From: CALAGB01 sp963789565 | GTDB taxonomy: Bacteria; Chloroflexota; Chloroflexia; Thermomicrobiales; Thermomicrobiaceae | DNA length: 64,000 nt | Direction of reading: 5' to 3' | Assembly: GCA_963789565.1 (NCBI GenBank) | Contig: CAWBKX010000002.1 | Span: forward strand, 2,914,001 to 2,978,000 | Shown: positions 34,941-43,475 of the stretch, in pieces | How positions within the stretch are numbered: position 1 is the stretch's first letter | Layout: each line of letters opens with the position of its first letter | Notes under the pieces: model-generated | Database searches by the model: none | What the model was told of the DNA's origin: nothing | What the model saw: the letters and a program-made list of their open reading frames with translations, nothing else | Position numbers and translations under genes: made by a program

Positions 34941-34975
34941 GATTCCATGTTCCACTTCCCCTCTTCACCAGGCGG

Positions 34976-35007
34976 CGGGGATCGGCAATTCGCCGGTCCC
35001 CGTTTGC
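34976..35007 (+). terminator. Terminator after HtrA
   Basis: CGGGGATCGGC (34976-34986) pairs with GCCGGTCCCCG (34992-35002) with one G-U pair and a 5-nt loop, followed by TTTG. It separates HtrA from the sigma factor unit. Confidence 0.7.
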
Positions 35008-35112
35008 CGTTTCAGGGCAGAAGGTTCGTTGTCACAGATCCTTCGTCTGCGGTGTTTAGTTAAGTGAGTGCGATCGGTGCCCTTGGGCACGCTCGGGTGG
35101 AGTTGCACCCCA

Positions 35113-35691
35113 ATGGTCGAACCCAAGACGTTCTCGGCGGTGGGCAGCATCACCATGCATGACGTGGGCGCCTCCGCCGATGTCGAATTCGACGAGGTTT
35201 TTCGCCGCTACTATGGGACGGTCTACGGTGTGCTCATTCGCATAACCGGCTCGCCCGAAGAGGCGGAGGATCTCGCCCAAGAGGTGTTCCTTCGCCTGCA
35301 CGAGCGCTCGGAATCACTGGATGTCGATCGAAACCTGGGTGGATGGCTCTATCGGGTTGCCTCAAACGTGGGGTTTAACGCCCTCCGCTCACGTCGAAGA
35401 TTGCATCGACGACTGCTCAATTGGGCGCGTTTGGAGCGGCCGCTGCGTAGCTCGGCGCCGAGCGCGGCGAGTGAAGCGGAGGATCGGTTAGAGACCGAGC
35501 TCGTGCGGCAGGCGCTCTCGCGTCTGCGTGAGCGAGACCGGACGGTGCTGATTCTGCGGTCTTCAGGCGTTGCGTATGCCGAGATCGCCATGGCAGTTGG
35601 TGTCAAGCCGAGCTCGGTTGGCACCATCCTGGTACGAGCGGAGGAAGCCCTTCGCACTCAATTTGAACAACTTTCCCCATCAACACGATGA
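35113..35691 (+). CDS. ECF-type RNA polymerase sigma factor
   Basis: 192 residues from the ATG at 35113 (GGAG about 12 nt upstream). Starts at 35068 (GTG) and 35155 (ATG) are alternatives. Region 2 reads FDEVFRRYYGTVYGVLIRI, then GSPEEAEDLAQEVFLRL and LGGWLYRVASNVGFNALRSRRR. Region 4 is LSRLRERDRTVLILRSSGVAYAEIA, then MAVGVKPSSVGTILVRAEEAL, a helix-turn-helix. It redirects RNA polymerase to a dedicated promoter set. Its stop overlaps ATGA at the following anti-sigma gene, the usual sign of a cognate pair. Confidence 0.92.
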   Translation: MVEPKTFSAVGSITMHDVGASADVEFDEVFRRYYGTVYGVLIRITGSPEEAEDLAQEVFLRLHERSESLDVDRNLGGWLYRVASNVGFNALRSRRRLHRRLLNWARLERPLRSSAPSAASEAEDRLETELVRQALSRLRERDRTVLILRSSGVAYAEIAMAVGVKPSSVGTILVRAEEALRTQFEQLSPSTR

Positions 35692-35702
35692 GGAGGGACG
35701 CG

Positions 35703-36890
35703 ATGGAAGCCCAAACACGATGTCTGACGGACGGTGATATCCGCGCCCTTATCGACGACGCGGCACCTGCATCGCAGACAACGTCCTGGTCCGCTCACGT
35801 GGCGAGTTGCGACCATTGTCGTGCCCGTTACAACCTCATTGCCGAGAACGCTGGCGCGGTCGCTGCGATGCTCAACGCGATCGCACCAACTGTCGACGCG
35901 GTTGACGAGAACACGGCATTGCGAACGGTTCATGCGCGTCGAGAGGGGCGAGAACCGGTGACCTCACTGGTGAAAGGAGAATGGCTAATGAGCCGATTTG
36001 GTGGAGTCGGGCGACGTGGTGCCTATGCAGGCATCGCAGTGATCGCGCTGATGGTGGCGGTCATTGCAGCCGTGCCACTGAGCTCGCTCGCAGAGAATAT
36101 GCTGACGCGCTTCCGCGTACAGCAGTTCTCGGCGATCACAATCCCGATGGAAATGTTTCAGCAGAACGCACTAGCCTCTGGATCGCAGACGTCAAGCTCG
36201 GATCAGTCGGGAACCGAGGCGTTCATCACCGCGCAGCTTCAGGGCCTCGGGAAGTTGGACTCGACTCTGAGTAAGTCAAGCTTGAAGACGGCGGCGTCGG
36301 TCGCCGATGCGCAGTCGCATCTGAATGGCAGCATGGAGGTGCCGTCCAAGCTTGGAAGCTTCGACGGAGTCCAGCCCACGGTCTACCTGACCGATCAGGG
36401 CAACGTCTCGTACACGTTGAACGTGCAGAAGGCGCGTGATCTGCTGAGTCTCGGAAGCATCGATCCTGCTCCGCTTCCGGATCCGAGCACGACGCCAACG
36501 GTCACGATCTCGCTCGACGTCCCGCCTGGTGCGGCCCTCGACTACCAATCGAACGGCAAGCATCTGATCGTGGCGCAGATGGAGAGTCCGACGTTGACGA
36601 TCCCGTCCTCGGTCGATATCTCGATGTTGCGTGATGAGATGCTCGCGACAGGGTTCCTGCCGCCGGACACGGTCTCGCAGCTGCGATCGATCACCGATTG
36701 GGAGCACACGCTGATCATCCCGGTTCCGTCTGGAGCAACGACCAGCAACGTGACCGTGCAGGGCCAACCAGGCCTTCTGATCAAGAGCGATCAGGGTTCG
36801 GTCGTCGTGTGGCAGAACGACGGTATTCTGCACGTCGTCGGAAGCGATAGCAACGTCGACGTCATGTCTGTCGCCTCGTCGCTGAAGTAG
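35703..36890 (+). CDS. Membrane-anchored anti-sigma factor (zinc-finger type)
   Basis: 395 residues from the ATG at 35703, preceded by GAGGAGGGA; an ATG at 35688 overlapping the sigma stop leaves no room for a ribosome site. The N-terminus holds HVASCDHCRARYN (His-x3-Cys-x2-Cys), the zinc-binding anti-sigma domain of the ZAS type. A single membrane segment follows (about 105-125, YAGIAVIALMVAVIAAVPL). The 270-residue extracytoplasmic part has no recognised domain; DUF4367-like possibilities cannot be judged by eye. It should hold the preceding sigma factor at the membrane until a signal or protease releases it. Confidence 0.85.
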   Translation: MEAQTRCLTDGDIRALIDDAAPASQTTSWSAHVASCDHCRARYNLIAENAGAVAAMLNAIAPTVDAVDENTALRTVHARREGREPVTSLVKGEWLMSRFGGVGRRGAYAGIAVIALMVAVIAAVPLSSLAENMLTRFRVQQFSAITIPMEMFQQNALASGSQTSSSDQSGTEAFITAQLQGLGKLDSTLSKSSLKTAASVADAQSHLNGSMEVPSKLGSFDGVQPTVYLTDQGNVSYTLNVQKARDLLSLGSIDPAPLPDPSTTPTVTISLDVPPGAALDYQSNGKHLIVAQMESPTLTIPSSVDISMLRDEMLATGFLPPDTVSQLRSITDWEHTLIIPVPSGATTSNVTVQGQPGLLIKSDQGSVVVWQNDGILHVVGSDSNVDVMSVASSLK

Positions 36891-36925
36891 CACCATCAAA
36901 CCGCGAGAGGTCTTTACGACAGGAC

Positions 36926-36959
36926 AAAAATTCGCCCCGGCCGACAAGGTCGGGGCGAA
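36926..36959. terminator. Hairpin after the anti-sigma gene
   Basis: TTCGCCCCG (36931-36939) pairs with CGGGGCGAA (36951-36959) over 11 nt. AAAAA precedes the stem, so the T-run lies on the minus-strand side. It probably still ends the rightward sigma/anti-sigma transcript. Confidence 0.55.
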
Positions 36960-36983
36960 TTCGCGTAGGGCATACTTGCACCC

Positions 36984-37961
36984 ATGATCGACGCCACAAA
37001 TCCCACCCCCGACATGGGTTTTGACTCATCCACCGCGGACTTCGCCATTGAAACCATGTCTCTACGAAAGACCTTCGGCAACCGAGCGGTGGTCGACGAC
37101 CTGACGCTGAATGTCGAGTATGGGGAAGTCTTCGGGTTTCTCGGGCCGAACGGAGCCGGAAAGACGACCTCCATCAAGATGTTGATGGGCCTTGTCTATC
37201 CGAGCTCGGGCACTGCTCGACTGCTCAGCCGTCCCCTGGGAGACCGACAGGCGCGCCGGCAGATAGGTTTTCTTCCGGAGCTTTTCCGCTTTCACGATTG
37301 GCTCACCGGAGAAGAATTTCTGCAGTTCCACGGCCAACTCTATGGCATGACGCGCGAGGCACGGTCGCGGCGCATACCTGAAGTTCTCTCGCTTGTTGGG
37401 CTGGCAACTGCCGCGAACAAAAAAGTGCGAACCTATTCCAAAGGGATGCAACAGCGTATCGGTCTGGCGCAGGCATTGTTGAACGAGCCGAGGCTTGTCT
37501 TCCTGGATGAGCCGACGTCGGCGCTTGACCCGCTGGGTCGCCGTGACGTCCGCACGATTCTGGCGCGACTGCGTGACGAGGGCGTGACGGTATTCCTCAA
37601 CTCTCACCTTTTGAGCGAAGTGGAGATGAGCTCCGATCGAGTCGCGATCATCGATCAGGGGCGCGTGGTCGCGGTGGGGAAGGTCGAAGATCTCCTGCAT
37701 CGTGAGCTCACAGTGGAAATGAGACTTGGCCCTGTGGGTGAGGATGCCCTGCAAGATCTGAAGCGCATCGTCAACGTGCAACAAATGGTGCCGGGACGGC
37801 ATACGACGATCATTTTCCGGGCTTCCGGTGAGGAAATCGTGGCCCAAGCGGTGGACAGCCTGACGCGGCATGGGGTGGCGGTCTACGCGGTGGCCCCCGA
37901 GCGGCGCACGCTGGAGGACGTCTTCATCGACGTCGTTTCGCACGACGGTGAGGGCCAGTGA
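36984..37961 (+). CDS. ABC transporter ATP-binding protein
   Basis: 325 residues. The N-terminal 24 residues are not conserved, so ATGs at residues 11 or 25 are possible starts. Walker A is GPNGAGKTT (54-62), the signature is YSKGMQQRIGLAQALL, and Walker B is LVFLDEPTSALDP. The C-terminal 85 residues (LHRELTVEMRLG onward) are typical of DrrA/NatA-type exporters. It powers the permease encoded next, whose GTG overlaps its stop. Substrate unknown. Confidence 0.92.
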   Translation: MIDATNPTPDMGFDSSTADFAIETMSLRKTFGNRAVVDDLTLNVEYGEVFGFLGPNGAGKTTSIKMLMGLVYPSSGTARLLSRPLGDRQARRQIGFLPELFRFHDWLTGEEFLQFHGQLYGMTREARSRRIPEVLSLVGLATAANKKVRTYSKGMQQRIGLAQALLNEPRLVFLDEPTSALDPLGRRDVRTILARLRDEGVTVFLNSHLLSEVEMSSDRVAIIDQGRVVAVGKVEDLLHRELTVEMRLGPVGEDALQDLKRIVNVQQMVPGRHTTIIFRASGEEIVAQAVDSLTRHGVAVYAVAPERRTLEDVFIDVVSHDGEGQ

Positions 37962-38818
37962 ACGTCACGGTCATCGCCCGGCTGACATTCCGCGAAGCGT
38001 TTCGTCGCAAGGTGATCCTCGGGGTGGTTTTGCTGAGCGTCGCCTTTGTTGCCCTCTACGCCGTCGGCTTTCACCTGTTTCGCCAGCAATTCCTTGAGTC
38101 GGCAGCGCGTCGCGCATCGCGACCGAATTCCGACTCCGTGCCGAGCTATGACGTGTCGGCCAGCGCGATGGTTCTGCTCGGGCTCTATACGGTCAATTTC
38201 CTGACCGGCATCATGACTATCTTCGCCGCCGTTGGCACGGTAGCGGGGGAGATCGAGGCAGGGACCTTGCACGCGGTGGTGCCGAAGCCGATCGGACGTT
38301 GGCAGATCATCCTGGGCAAATACCTCGGGTTCGCGGTGATGCTGCTGGTCTACATTGCGCTGATGGTGACCGGTGTCGTCACCACGGCTCACCTTGTGGG
38401 GCATTACAGTCCACCACGCATCGTCCACGGTACGCTGCTGGTGATGCTCGTTTCGATGATCCTTCTCAGCCTCACCATGCTCGGAAGCACGATTTTTTCG
38501 ACGATGACCAATGGCGTCATCGTGTTCATGCTGTATGGCATGGCTGTTACCGGCGGGCTGGTCGAACAGATTGGCACGGCGCTGAACAACAATACGCTGG
38601 TGCACATCGGGATCGGAACAAGCATCGTCGTGCCGAGCGACAGCATGTGGCGCCTGGCGAGCTACGTGGTTCAGCCTCAACTGGCGATCAGCTTCATCGG
38701 GCCGAACCCGTTGGGGACGACCGTGCCGCCGAGCGATCTCGCCGTGCGCTACTCGATCGTTTACTGTGTGGTGCTACTGTTGGGTGCTGTGCTGGTCTTC
38801 CAGCGACGCGATCTTTAG
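37958..38818 (+). CDS. ABC-2 type transporter permease
   Basis: 286 residues from a GTG inside the ATPase stop overlap (GTGA). Six hydrophobic segments are visible (VILGVVLLSVAFVALYAVGF, VLLGLYTVNFLTGIMTIFAA, LGFAVMLLVYIALMVTGVVT, LLVMLVSMILLSLTMLGS, GVIVFMLYGMAVTGGLVEQ and a C-terminal VYCVVLLLGAVLVF). GEIEAGTLHAVVPKPIGR is the family's cytoplasmic coupling motif. It forms an exporter with the preceding ATPase. Confidence 0.88.
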   Translation: MNVTVIARLTFREAFRRKVILGVVLLSVAFVALYAVGFHLFRQQFLESAARRASRPNSDSVPSYDVSASAMVLLGLYTVNFLTGIMTIFAAVGTVAGEIEAGTLHAVVPKPIGRWQIILGKYLGFAVMLLVYIALMVTGVVTTAHLVGHYSPPRIVHGTLLVMLVSMILLSLTMLGSTIFSTMTNGVIVFMLYGMAVTGGLVEQIGTALNNNTLVHIGIGTSIVVPSDSMWRLASYVVQPQLAISFIGPNPLGTTVPPSDLAVRYSIVYCVVLLLGAVLVFQRRDL

Positions 38819-38978
38819 AGCCCGTTACCTGGCGGTGGTCCGCCGATCCAATATCAGACCGTGGGGGCGACAACGACGAAACAAGTCAATCATTACGCAT
38901 TCCGCTCTAGACGATTCCGCCATGGCGACGGTCAATCGGCGCGGCGGACTCAGTGAATAGTGAATGAGGAGTTGCCAG

Positions 38979-39602
38979 ATGAGGATCCGCCAGTTTGTCA
39001 GCGGGCCAATTGCCACGAATGCGTTTCTGGCCATCGCGGACGATTCAAACGATACGATCATCTTCGACGCACCACCCGACGTGACCTCCGCGATCGAAGC
39101 GGCAGTAACGACTGACGAACTGAAGCCTGGGCTTCTGGTCATCACACACGCGCACTGGGACCACATCGGGGCGGCGCGAGAATTAGTCGATGTCTTCACG
39201 GTCGCTCTCGCCGCGCATCCAGCCTCAGTCGAGCAGCTCGAACACCCACGAGGAGGTCCGGACCCAATCGATCCGGTTGGCGTGGACCGATTGCTCAACG
39301 ACGGCGACATTGTCCAGGTTGGCAGCATGCACTTTCAGGTGCTCCACACACCCGGCCATGCCAAGGGGCAGATCTCGCTCTACTCGGAGTCAGATCGAGT
39401 GCTGTTTGGGGGCGACACGCTGTTTCCGAACGGCTATGGCCGCACCGACATCCCGGGAGCGAGCGAGGAAGAGACTGTCGCCACTATGATCCGTTTGCTC
39501 GAGCTTCCGGATGATGTGACGGTGTATCCCGGTCATGGCGAGCCGACCACGATTGGTCGCGAACGTCCCTGGATGACTCGCATCACCCGTGGAGCACGGT
39601 AA
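38979..39602 (+). CDS. MBL-fold metallohydrolase (glyoxalase II-like)
   Basis: 207 residues from the ATG at 38979, with GGAG 7 nt upstream. Metal ligands: THAHWDH (HxHxDH), PGHAKGQISLY, FGGDTLFPNGYGRTD and the final YPGHGEPT. This pattern is that of hydroxyacylglutathione hydrolase-like and related thioester or persulfide hydrolases. It is short and lacks the glyoxalase II C-terminal domain. Substrate unassigned. It probably forms a monocistronic unit. Confidence 0.87.
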   Translation: MRIRQFVSGPIATNAFLAIADDSNDTIIFDAPPDVTSAIEAAVTTDELKPGLLVITHAHWDHIGAARELVDVFTVALAAHPASVEQLEHPRGGPDPIDPVGVDRLLNDGDIVQVGSMHFQVLHTPGHAKGQISLYSESDRVLFGGDTLFPNGYGRTDIPGASEEETVATMIRLLELPDDVTVYPGHGEPTTIGRERPWMTRITRGAR

Positions 39603-39843
39603 AGGACGCGAATTCGTTCAGTGGTTCGAGAGCCTTCACCTGGCTCGCAAGCTCGCCGCCCTCTCCACAACGATTGCGTGGCTACCCGGCAGGAGAGGGA
39701 GTTCAATTACCTCGATTAGTTCCCCTCCTCCTCGAATTGAGGGTGGTTCTCCTTCTCCGGTGAAGGGAGAGTTCGTGAGGGTACAACAGGTCAAGGGCTG
39801 AGGGCTATCCCACGCGGCCGCGATGCATCGTCTGAGTAAGCCC
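39603..39843. other. Intergenic region with short palindromes
   Basis: About 240 bp between convergent genes with no ORF support. It contains CT-rich complementary stretches, for example CTCCTTCTCC near 39750 facing GGTGAAGGGAG near 39760, which can form a hairpin and may act as a terminator. Confidence 0.35.
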
Positions 39844-41496
39844 TCACGCTCCAGGGTCTTGAGGGGCGTCGTCTCCCAAGATCACCACGATGTCTTCCCC
39901 GTTCGACTGGGACGGATCGCCCGATTGCACTGCCGAAGCGGGCAAGCCGATCGTCTGGGCGATGAGCCGTGCCGTTGAGAGGTTTCCGGTGTAATCGACG
40001 ACTTGCGACGTCGGGTACTTCCCGGCGTCCGGGGCCTGTGCGGTGGTCACGTTCAGAAAGCCGTTGTCGTTCAGCTTGGCCGATGAACGCGCCGCCAGCT
40101 TGTCAACAAAGGTGCCATTCTCGATCAGCACGTTGGCGCGCAGGTTGGGCTGCTCGACTGTCGCTTGCGGCGTGGACGCGTTCGATGATTGGGCGGAGTT
40201 CGGCATCATCTGGTTCAGCAGGTCGTGAATCTTGTTCCAGTCGGGGATCAGATAATAGGGCTCGCCCGGATTCCATTGCGACGTGGTGGCGTCGAGCAGG
40301 TTGTAGCTGGTGATGTTCGACGAATTGATCTCGCTCCCAAGCTTGGCGAGCTTTAGCGCGTCGGATGGCGGGAGATCGGTCCGAATCGTGTCCCCGAGCT
40401 GCGAGATCAGGTCTGGAGCTTTCGTGAGTAAGCCCAACGATAGGCTTTGCTGGCGCAAGGCCATCAACAGCTGCTGTTGCCGTGCACCACGGGCGAAATC
40501 GTTGTCGTCGTGGCGTGTTCTGACATAACGCAGTGCCTGCAGACCGTCCATGTGCTGCAAACCCGAGTGGATGACGACTCGCGTGTAGTTGAACTGTTCC
40601 CCAGGATATTCGTCGTCCTTGATGGGCGCTGGAACGTCGAGCGTGACACCACCCAGCGTGTCGACGATCTTCTGAAACCCTGCGAAGTCAACCACGGCGT
40701 AATAATCAATCTTGATACCGAAGTTGTACTCAATGGTGGATCGAACCAGTCCTGGTCCGGTAATGTCCGAGAGCGATCCGTTGGAGTAGGCCGCGTTGAT
40801 CTTATCCACACCCACGCCAGGAATCTCGACTTGCAAGTCACGCGGGATGGAGAGCAATCCGATCTTCTTGGTGGCAGGGTCAATGGTCGCGATGATGATC
40901 GTGTCCGAGAGAGGCACATCACCCTGTTGCTGGCGAGACGCATTCGTGTCGGCACCCAGAAGGAGGATGTTCACGCGCTCTTTCTTGTCCCAATTCGGCA
41001 GATCAACGACCTGCGTGGCATCCGGCACGATCACCGGAGTTCCGTCGGCGTTCGTCGTAACCACCGGACGGGGTGGTGAGGTCACAAAGATCTTCTGATA
41101 CGCGCTGCGCGCTTTGAGCAGTGTCGGCGTCATAATCACCGCCAGGATAGCCACAAGGAGGAGCGGCGTCAGGATCAGGAAGGGCTTGCGGCGTGAACGT
41201 CGGGCTGGTTGCGGCGGCGGGGGTGCTGGGGCACGAACCGGTTGCCGATTGGGAGGAACCGGCGGTTGGCCCGCACTTCTTCCAACCGGAGCCGCGCCGG
41301 GCGCCGGAGCGGCACCAATGCGTTGACGAGCCTGCCGAACTTCTCCGGCGCTCAGGCGCTGAACGGGCTGGACCTGACGATGACGGCCGCTGCCCTGTCC
41401 ATAAGCGGGATGATGTGCGCCGCGTCGTGATGCGCTGCGGTCATTCGGTCCTTTTCGATCGCCACGCGCACCTTCGTCTCGTGGGCGTCGGTTCAT
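39844..41496 (-). CDS. LCP (LytR-CpsA-Psr) family protein with LytR C-terminal domain
   Basis: 550 residues. A basic, Pro/Gln-rich cytoplasmic tail (1-103) precedes one membrane segment (about 105-127). The LCP domain follows (about 175-340): NILLLGADTN, SDTIIIATIDPATKKIGLLS, SIPRDLQVEIPG, the INAAYSNG region, GGVTLDVP, and LRYVRTRHDDNDFARGARQQ with its catalytic arginines. A LytR_C domain (about 455-545) ends the protein. LCP enzymes attach polyprenyl-linked glycopolymers to peptidoglycan or other wall acceptors. The ribosome site is weak. It is divergent from the ASRT gene. Confidence 0.92.
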   Translation of the reverse strand: MNRRPRDEGARGDRKGPNDRSASRRGAHHPAYGQGSGRHRQVQPVQRLSAGEVRQARQRIGAAPAPGAAPVGRSAGQPPVPPNRQPVRAPAPPPPQPARRSRRKPFLILTPLLLVAILAVIMTPTLLKARSAYQKIFVTSPPRPVVTTNADGTPVIVPDATQVVDLPNWDKKERVNILLLGADTNASRQQQGDVPLSDTIIIATIDPATKKIGLLSIPRDLQVEIPGVGVDKINAAYSNGSLSDITGPGLVRSTIEYNFGIKIDYYAVVDFAGFQKIVDTLGGVTLDVPAPIKDDEYPGEQFNYTRVVIHSGLQHMDGLQALRYVRTRHDDNDFARGARQQQLLMALRQQSLSLGLLTKAPDLISQLGDTIRTDLPPSDALKLAKLGSEINSSNITSYNLLDATTSQWNPGEPYYLIPDWNKIHDLLNQMMPNSAQSSNASTPQATVEQPNLRANVLIENGTFVDKLAARSSAKLNDNGFLNVTTAQAPDAGKYPTSQVVDYTGNLSTARLIAQTIGLPASAVQSGDPSQSNGEDIVVILGDDAPQDPGA

Positions 41497-41872
41497 TCCA
41501 CGACCATTTCATTTGTTCGCTGTCGGTCTGCTTCATCTCTTCAGCGTGTGCCCACCAGGCACTTACCGGGCTACACGCGGGTTAACGAGGCTACTCCCGC
41601 AATGATGCACCGGGCAAATTAACGTCTGCTGAAATCAAGGTGACATAACCACCTACAGCGTCTGGAGGTAATCGGCCTTCGGGCGTTTTTCGCATGGACT
41701 CAGTCGTTCTCGACCACCATGGAACGGGTTCTGCAAGTTGGTTTCAGGCGTACGAGAACCGCGTCTCGCCGCTGTCCACCGGCACGGAAATCCCAGTATG
41801 AGAGTGAGCCTTGCCTGACGAGCAGTGCGGACGCGTGATTGACCGGAGATTCCGCAAGAAGAGGTGCGATAC
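41497..41872. other. Divergent intergenic region (LCP / ASRT operon)
   Basis: About 375 bp holding the promoters of both directions. No clear -35/-10 pair or strong palindrome was seen. AAGAGG near its end is the ribosome site for the ASRT gene. Confidence 0.4.
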
Positions 41873-42253
41873 ATGATGAAACCGATCGGCAAGACGCGTT
41901 GGGCTATTGCTGAGGGCTATATTCCAACCTGGAGTAACGGTCCAGAACCTGAAATGCTAAGCCACGAAACCGCGTGCGTTTTGAACGCGGGCGACACCGA
42001 GGCACACATCGAGATTACGATCATCTTCTCGGATCACGATCCAGTTGGTCCGTACAAGGTCACTGTTCCGGCACGCCGCACGTCGCACCTCAGATTCAAC
42101 GATCTGGATGATCCGCAGCCGATCCCGCGCGGCACCAACTACGCGTCGGTGATCGAATCCGACGTGCCGATCGTGGTGCAGCATACACGGCTCGATTCTC
42201 GCCAGGCTGAGAACGCGCTTCTGTCGACCATCGCGTGTTCGTCCGACGACTAA
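41873..42253 (+). CDS. Sensory rhodopsin transducer (ASRT) family small-molecule-binding protein
   Basis: 126 residues from the ATG at 41873 (AGAGG 8 nt upstream; an adjacent ATG at 41876 is equivalent). The sequence matches the Anabaena sensory rhodopsin transducer family (PF07100): GKTRWAIAEGYIPTWSNGPE, SHETACVLNAGD, VTVPARRTSHLRFNDL and VQHTRLDSRQAENALLSTIA. ASRT is a small beta-sandwich tetramer. Its family has been proposed to be mostly small-molecule (possibly carbohydrate) binders, not dedicated rhodopsin partners. No rhodopsin is encoded here. It is followed 19 nt later by an enolase-superfamily gene. Confidence 0.9.
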   Translation: MMKPIGKTRWAIAEGYIPTWSNGPEPEMLSHETACVLNAGDTEAHIEITIIFSDHDPVGPYKVTVPARRTSHLRFNDLDDPQPIPRGTNYASVIESDVPIVVQHTRLDSRQAENALLSTIACSSDD

Positions 42254-42271
42254 CCACACAGATTGCAGGTC

Positions 42272-43387
42272 ATGAGCCAGGTCTCCTCGGTCATTGGAAC
42301 CCCAATTGAATCGATTGCAGTCGCCGCCTACACCGTGCCGACCGATGCACCGGAGTCGGACGGCACACTGCAATGGATGTCGACGACGGTCGTGGCTGTT
42401 GAGGTCTCGGCGGGCGGCAAGCGTGGTTTGGGTATTACCTATGCTGGAACGTCCAGCGCCTTTTTGATTCGAGACAAGCTGGCTGACGTCGTGACCGGTC
42501 AGGACGCGATGAACGTCGGCGCCTCGTTCGCGGCCATGGTCGGCGCCATTCGTAACCTCGGACGTCCCGGCGTGGCGTCAACCGCGATTTCCGCCGTCGA
42601 TATGGCCCTGTGGGACCTCAAGGCGCGGTTGCTCGATTTGCCTCTGTGCGTGCTGCTCGGTATGCGGCGGTCATCAGTGGTGCTCTACGGGAGCGGAGGA
42701 TTCACCTCGTACCCACCGGATCATCTGGTGGCACAGCTTGGAGGTTGGGCCGATCAGGGCTTCAGGATGGTCAAGATGAAGGTGGGACGCGAGCCCTCGG
42801 TCGACCCGGAACGCGTGCGTTTGGCGCGACAGGCGATTGGTCCGCACGTGCGGCTCTTCGTGGACGGGAACGGCGCCTACACGCGCAAGGAGGCCCTGGA
42901 CATCGCGGAGAATTTCGCGGCGCAGGATGTCACGTGGTTCGAGGAGCCCGTGAGCTCGGACGACCTCGAAGGCTTGCGACTGATGCGCGATCGCGCCCCA
43001 GCTGGAATGGAGATCGCGGCGGGTGAGTATGGCTACGATGCCTTCTATTTTCGGCGCATGCTCGAATATGAGTCGGTCGACGTGCTGCAAGCCGACGCGA
43101 CGCGTTGCGGCGGAGTGACCGGATTCTTACAAGCCGCAACCCTGTGCGACGCCCGGTCGATGCCTCTGTCAGCCCATTGTGGCCCAGCGTTGCACCTGCA
43201 CGTCTGCTGTGCCGCTCCACGAGTCGAGCACATCGAGTATTTCCATGACCATGCGCGCATCGACAGGCTCCTCTTCGACGGCGCGCCTGAGCCCCGCGAA
43301 GGACGGTTGACGCCTGATTTGACCCGTCCCGGTATGGGGCTCGAAATCAAGCATCAGGACGTCGAACAGTGGCGCGTGCGGCTGTGA
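42272..43387 (+). CDS. Mandelate racemase/muconate lactonizing enzyme family protein
   Basis: 371 residues from the ATG at 42272. This enolase-superfamily enzyme has KMKVGR (lysines near 168 and 170), metal-ligand motifs VDGNGAYT (Asp198), FEEPV (Glu224/225) and AAGEYGYD (Glu252), and the general acid/base His in SAHCGPALHLH (near 302). The Lys plus His pairing is the mandelate-racemase subgroup pattern, typical of acid-sugar dehydratases. It would abstract the alpha proton of a sugar acid. The operon partners (ASRT and a 2-hydroxyacid oxidase) support sugar-acid catabolism; the exact acid is unknown. Confidence 0.88.
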   Translation: MSQVSSVIGTPIESIAVAAYTVPTDAPESDGTLQWMSTTVVAVEVSAGGKRGLGITYAGTSSAFLIRDKLADVVTGQDAMNVGASFAAMVGAIRNLGRPGVASTAISAVDMALWDLKARLLDLPLCVLLGMRRSSVVLYGSGGFTSYPPDHLVAQLGGWADQGFRMVKMKVGREPSVDPERVRLARQAIGPHVRLFVDGNGAYTRKEALDIAENFAAQDVTWFEEPVSSDDLEGLRLMRDRAPAGMEIAAGEYGYDAFYFRRMLEYESVDVLQADATRCGGVTGFLQAATLCDARSMPLSAHCGPALHLHVCCAAPRVEHIEYFHDHARIDRLLFDGAPEPREGRLTPDLTRPGMGLEIKHQDVEQWRVRL

Positions 43388-43475
43388 GGTACCGGGAGCC
43401 CAAGGCCCGCAACGAACACACACCGAACGAGATCTCGGCACGCAATTCAATACACCATCAGGAAGGGCAACGCGA

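Noticed and set aside
41873..42253. Signal transducer for a microbial rhodopsin
   Set aside because: The family name suggests it, but no rhodopsin or chemotaxis gene occurs in the window and the operon is metabolic.
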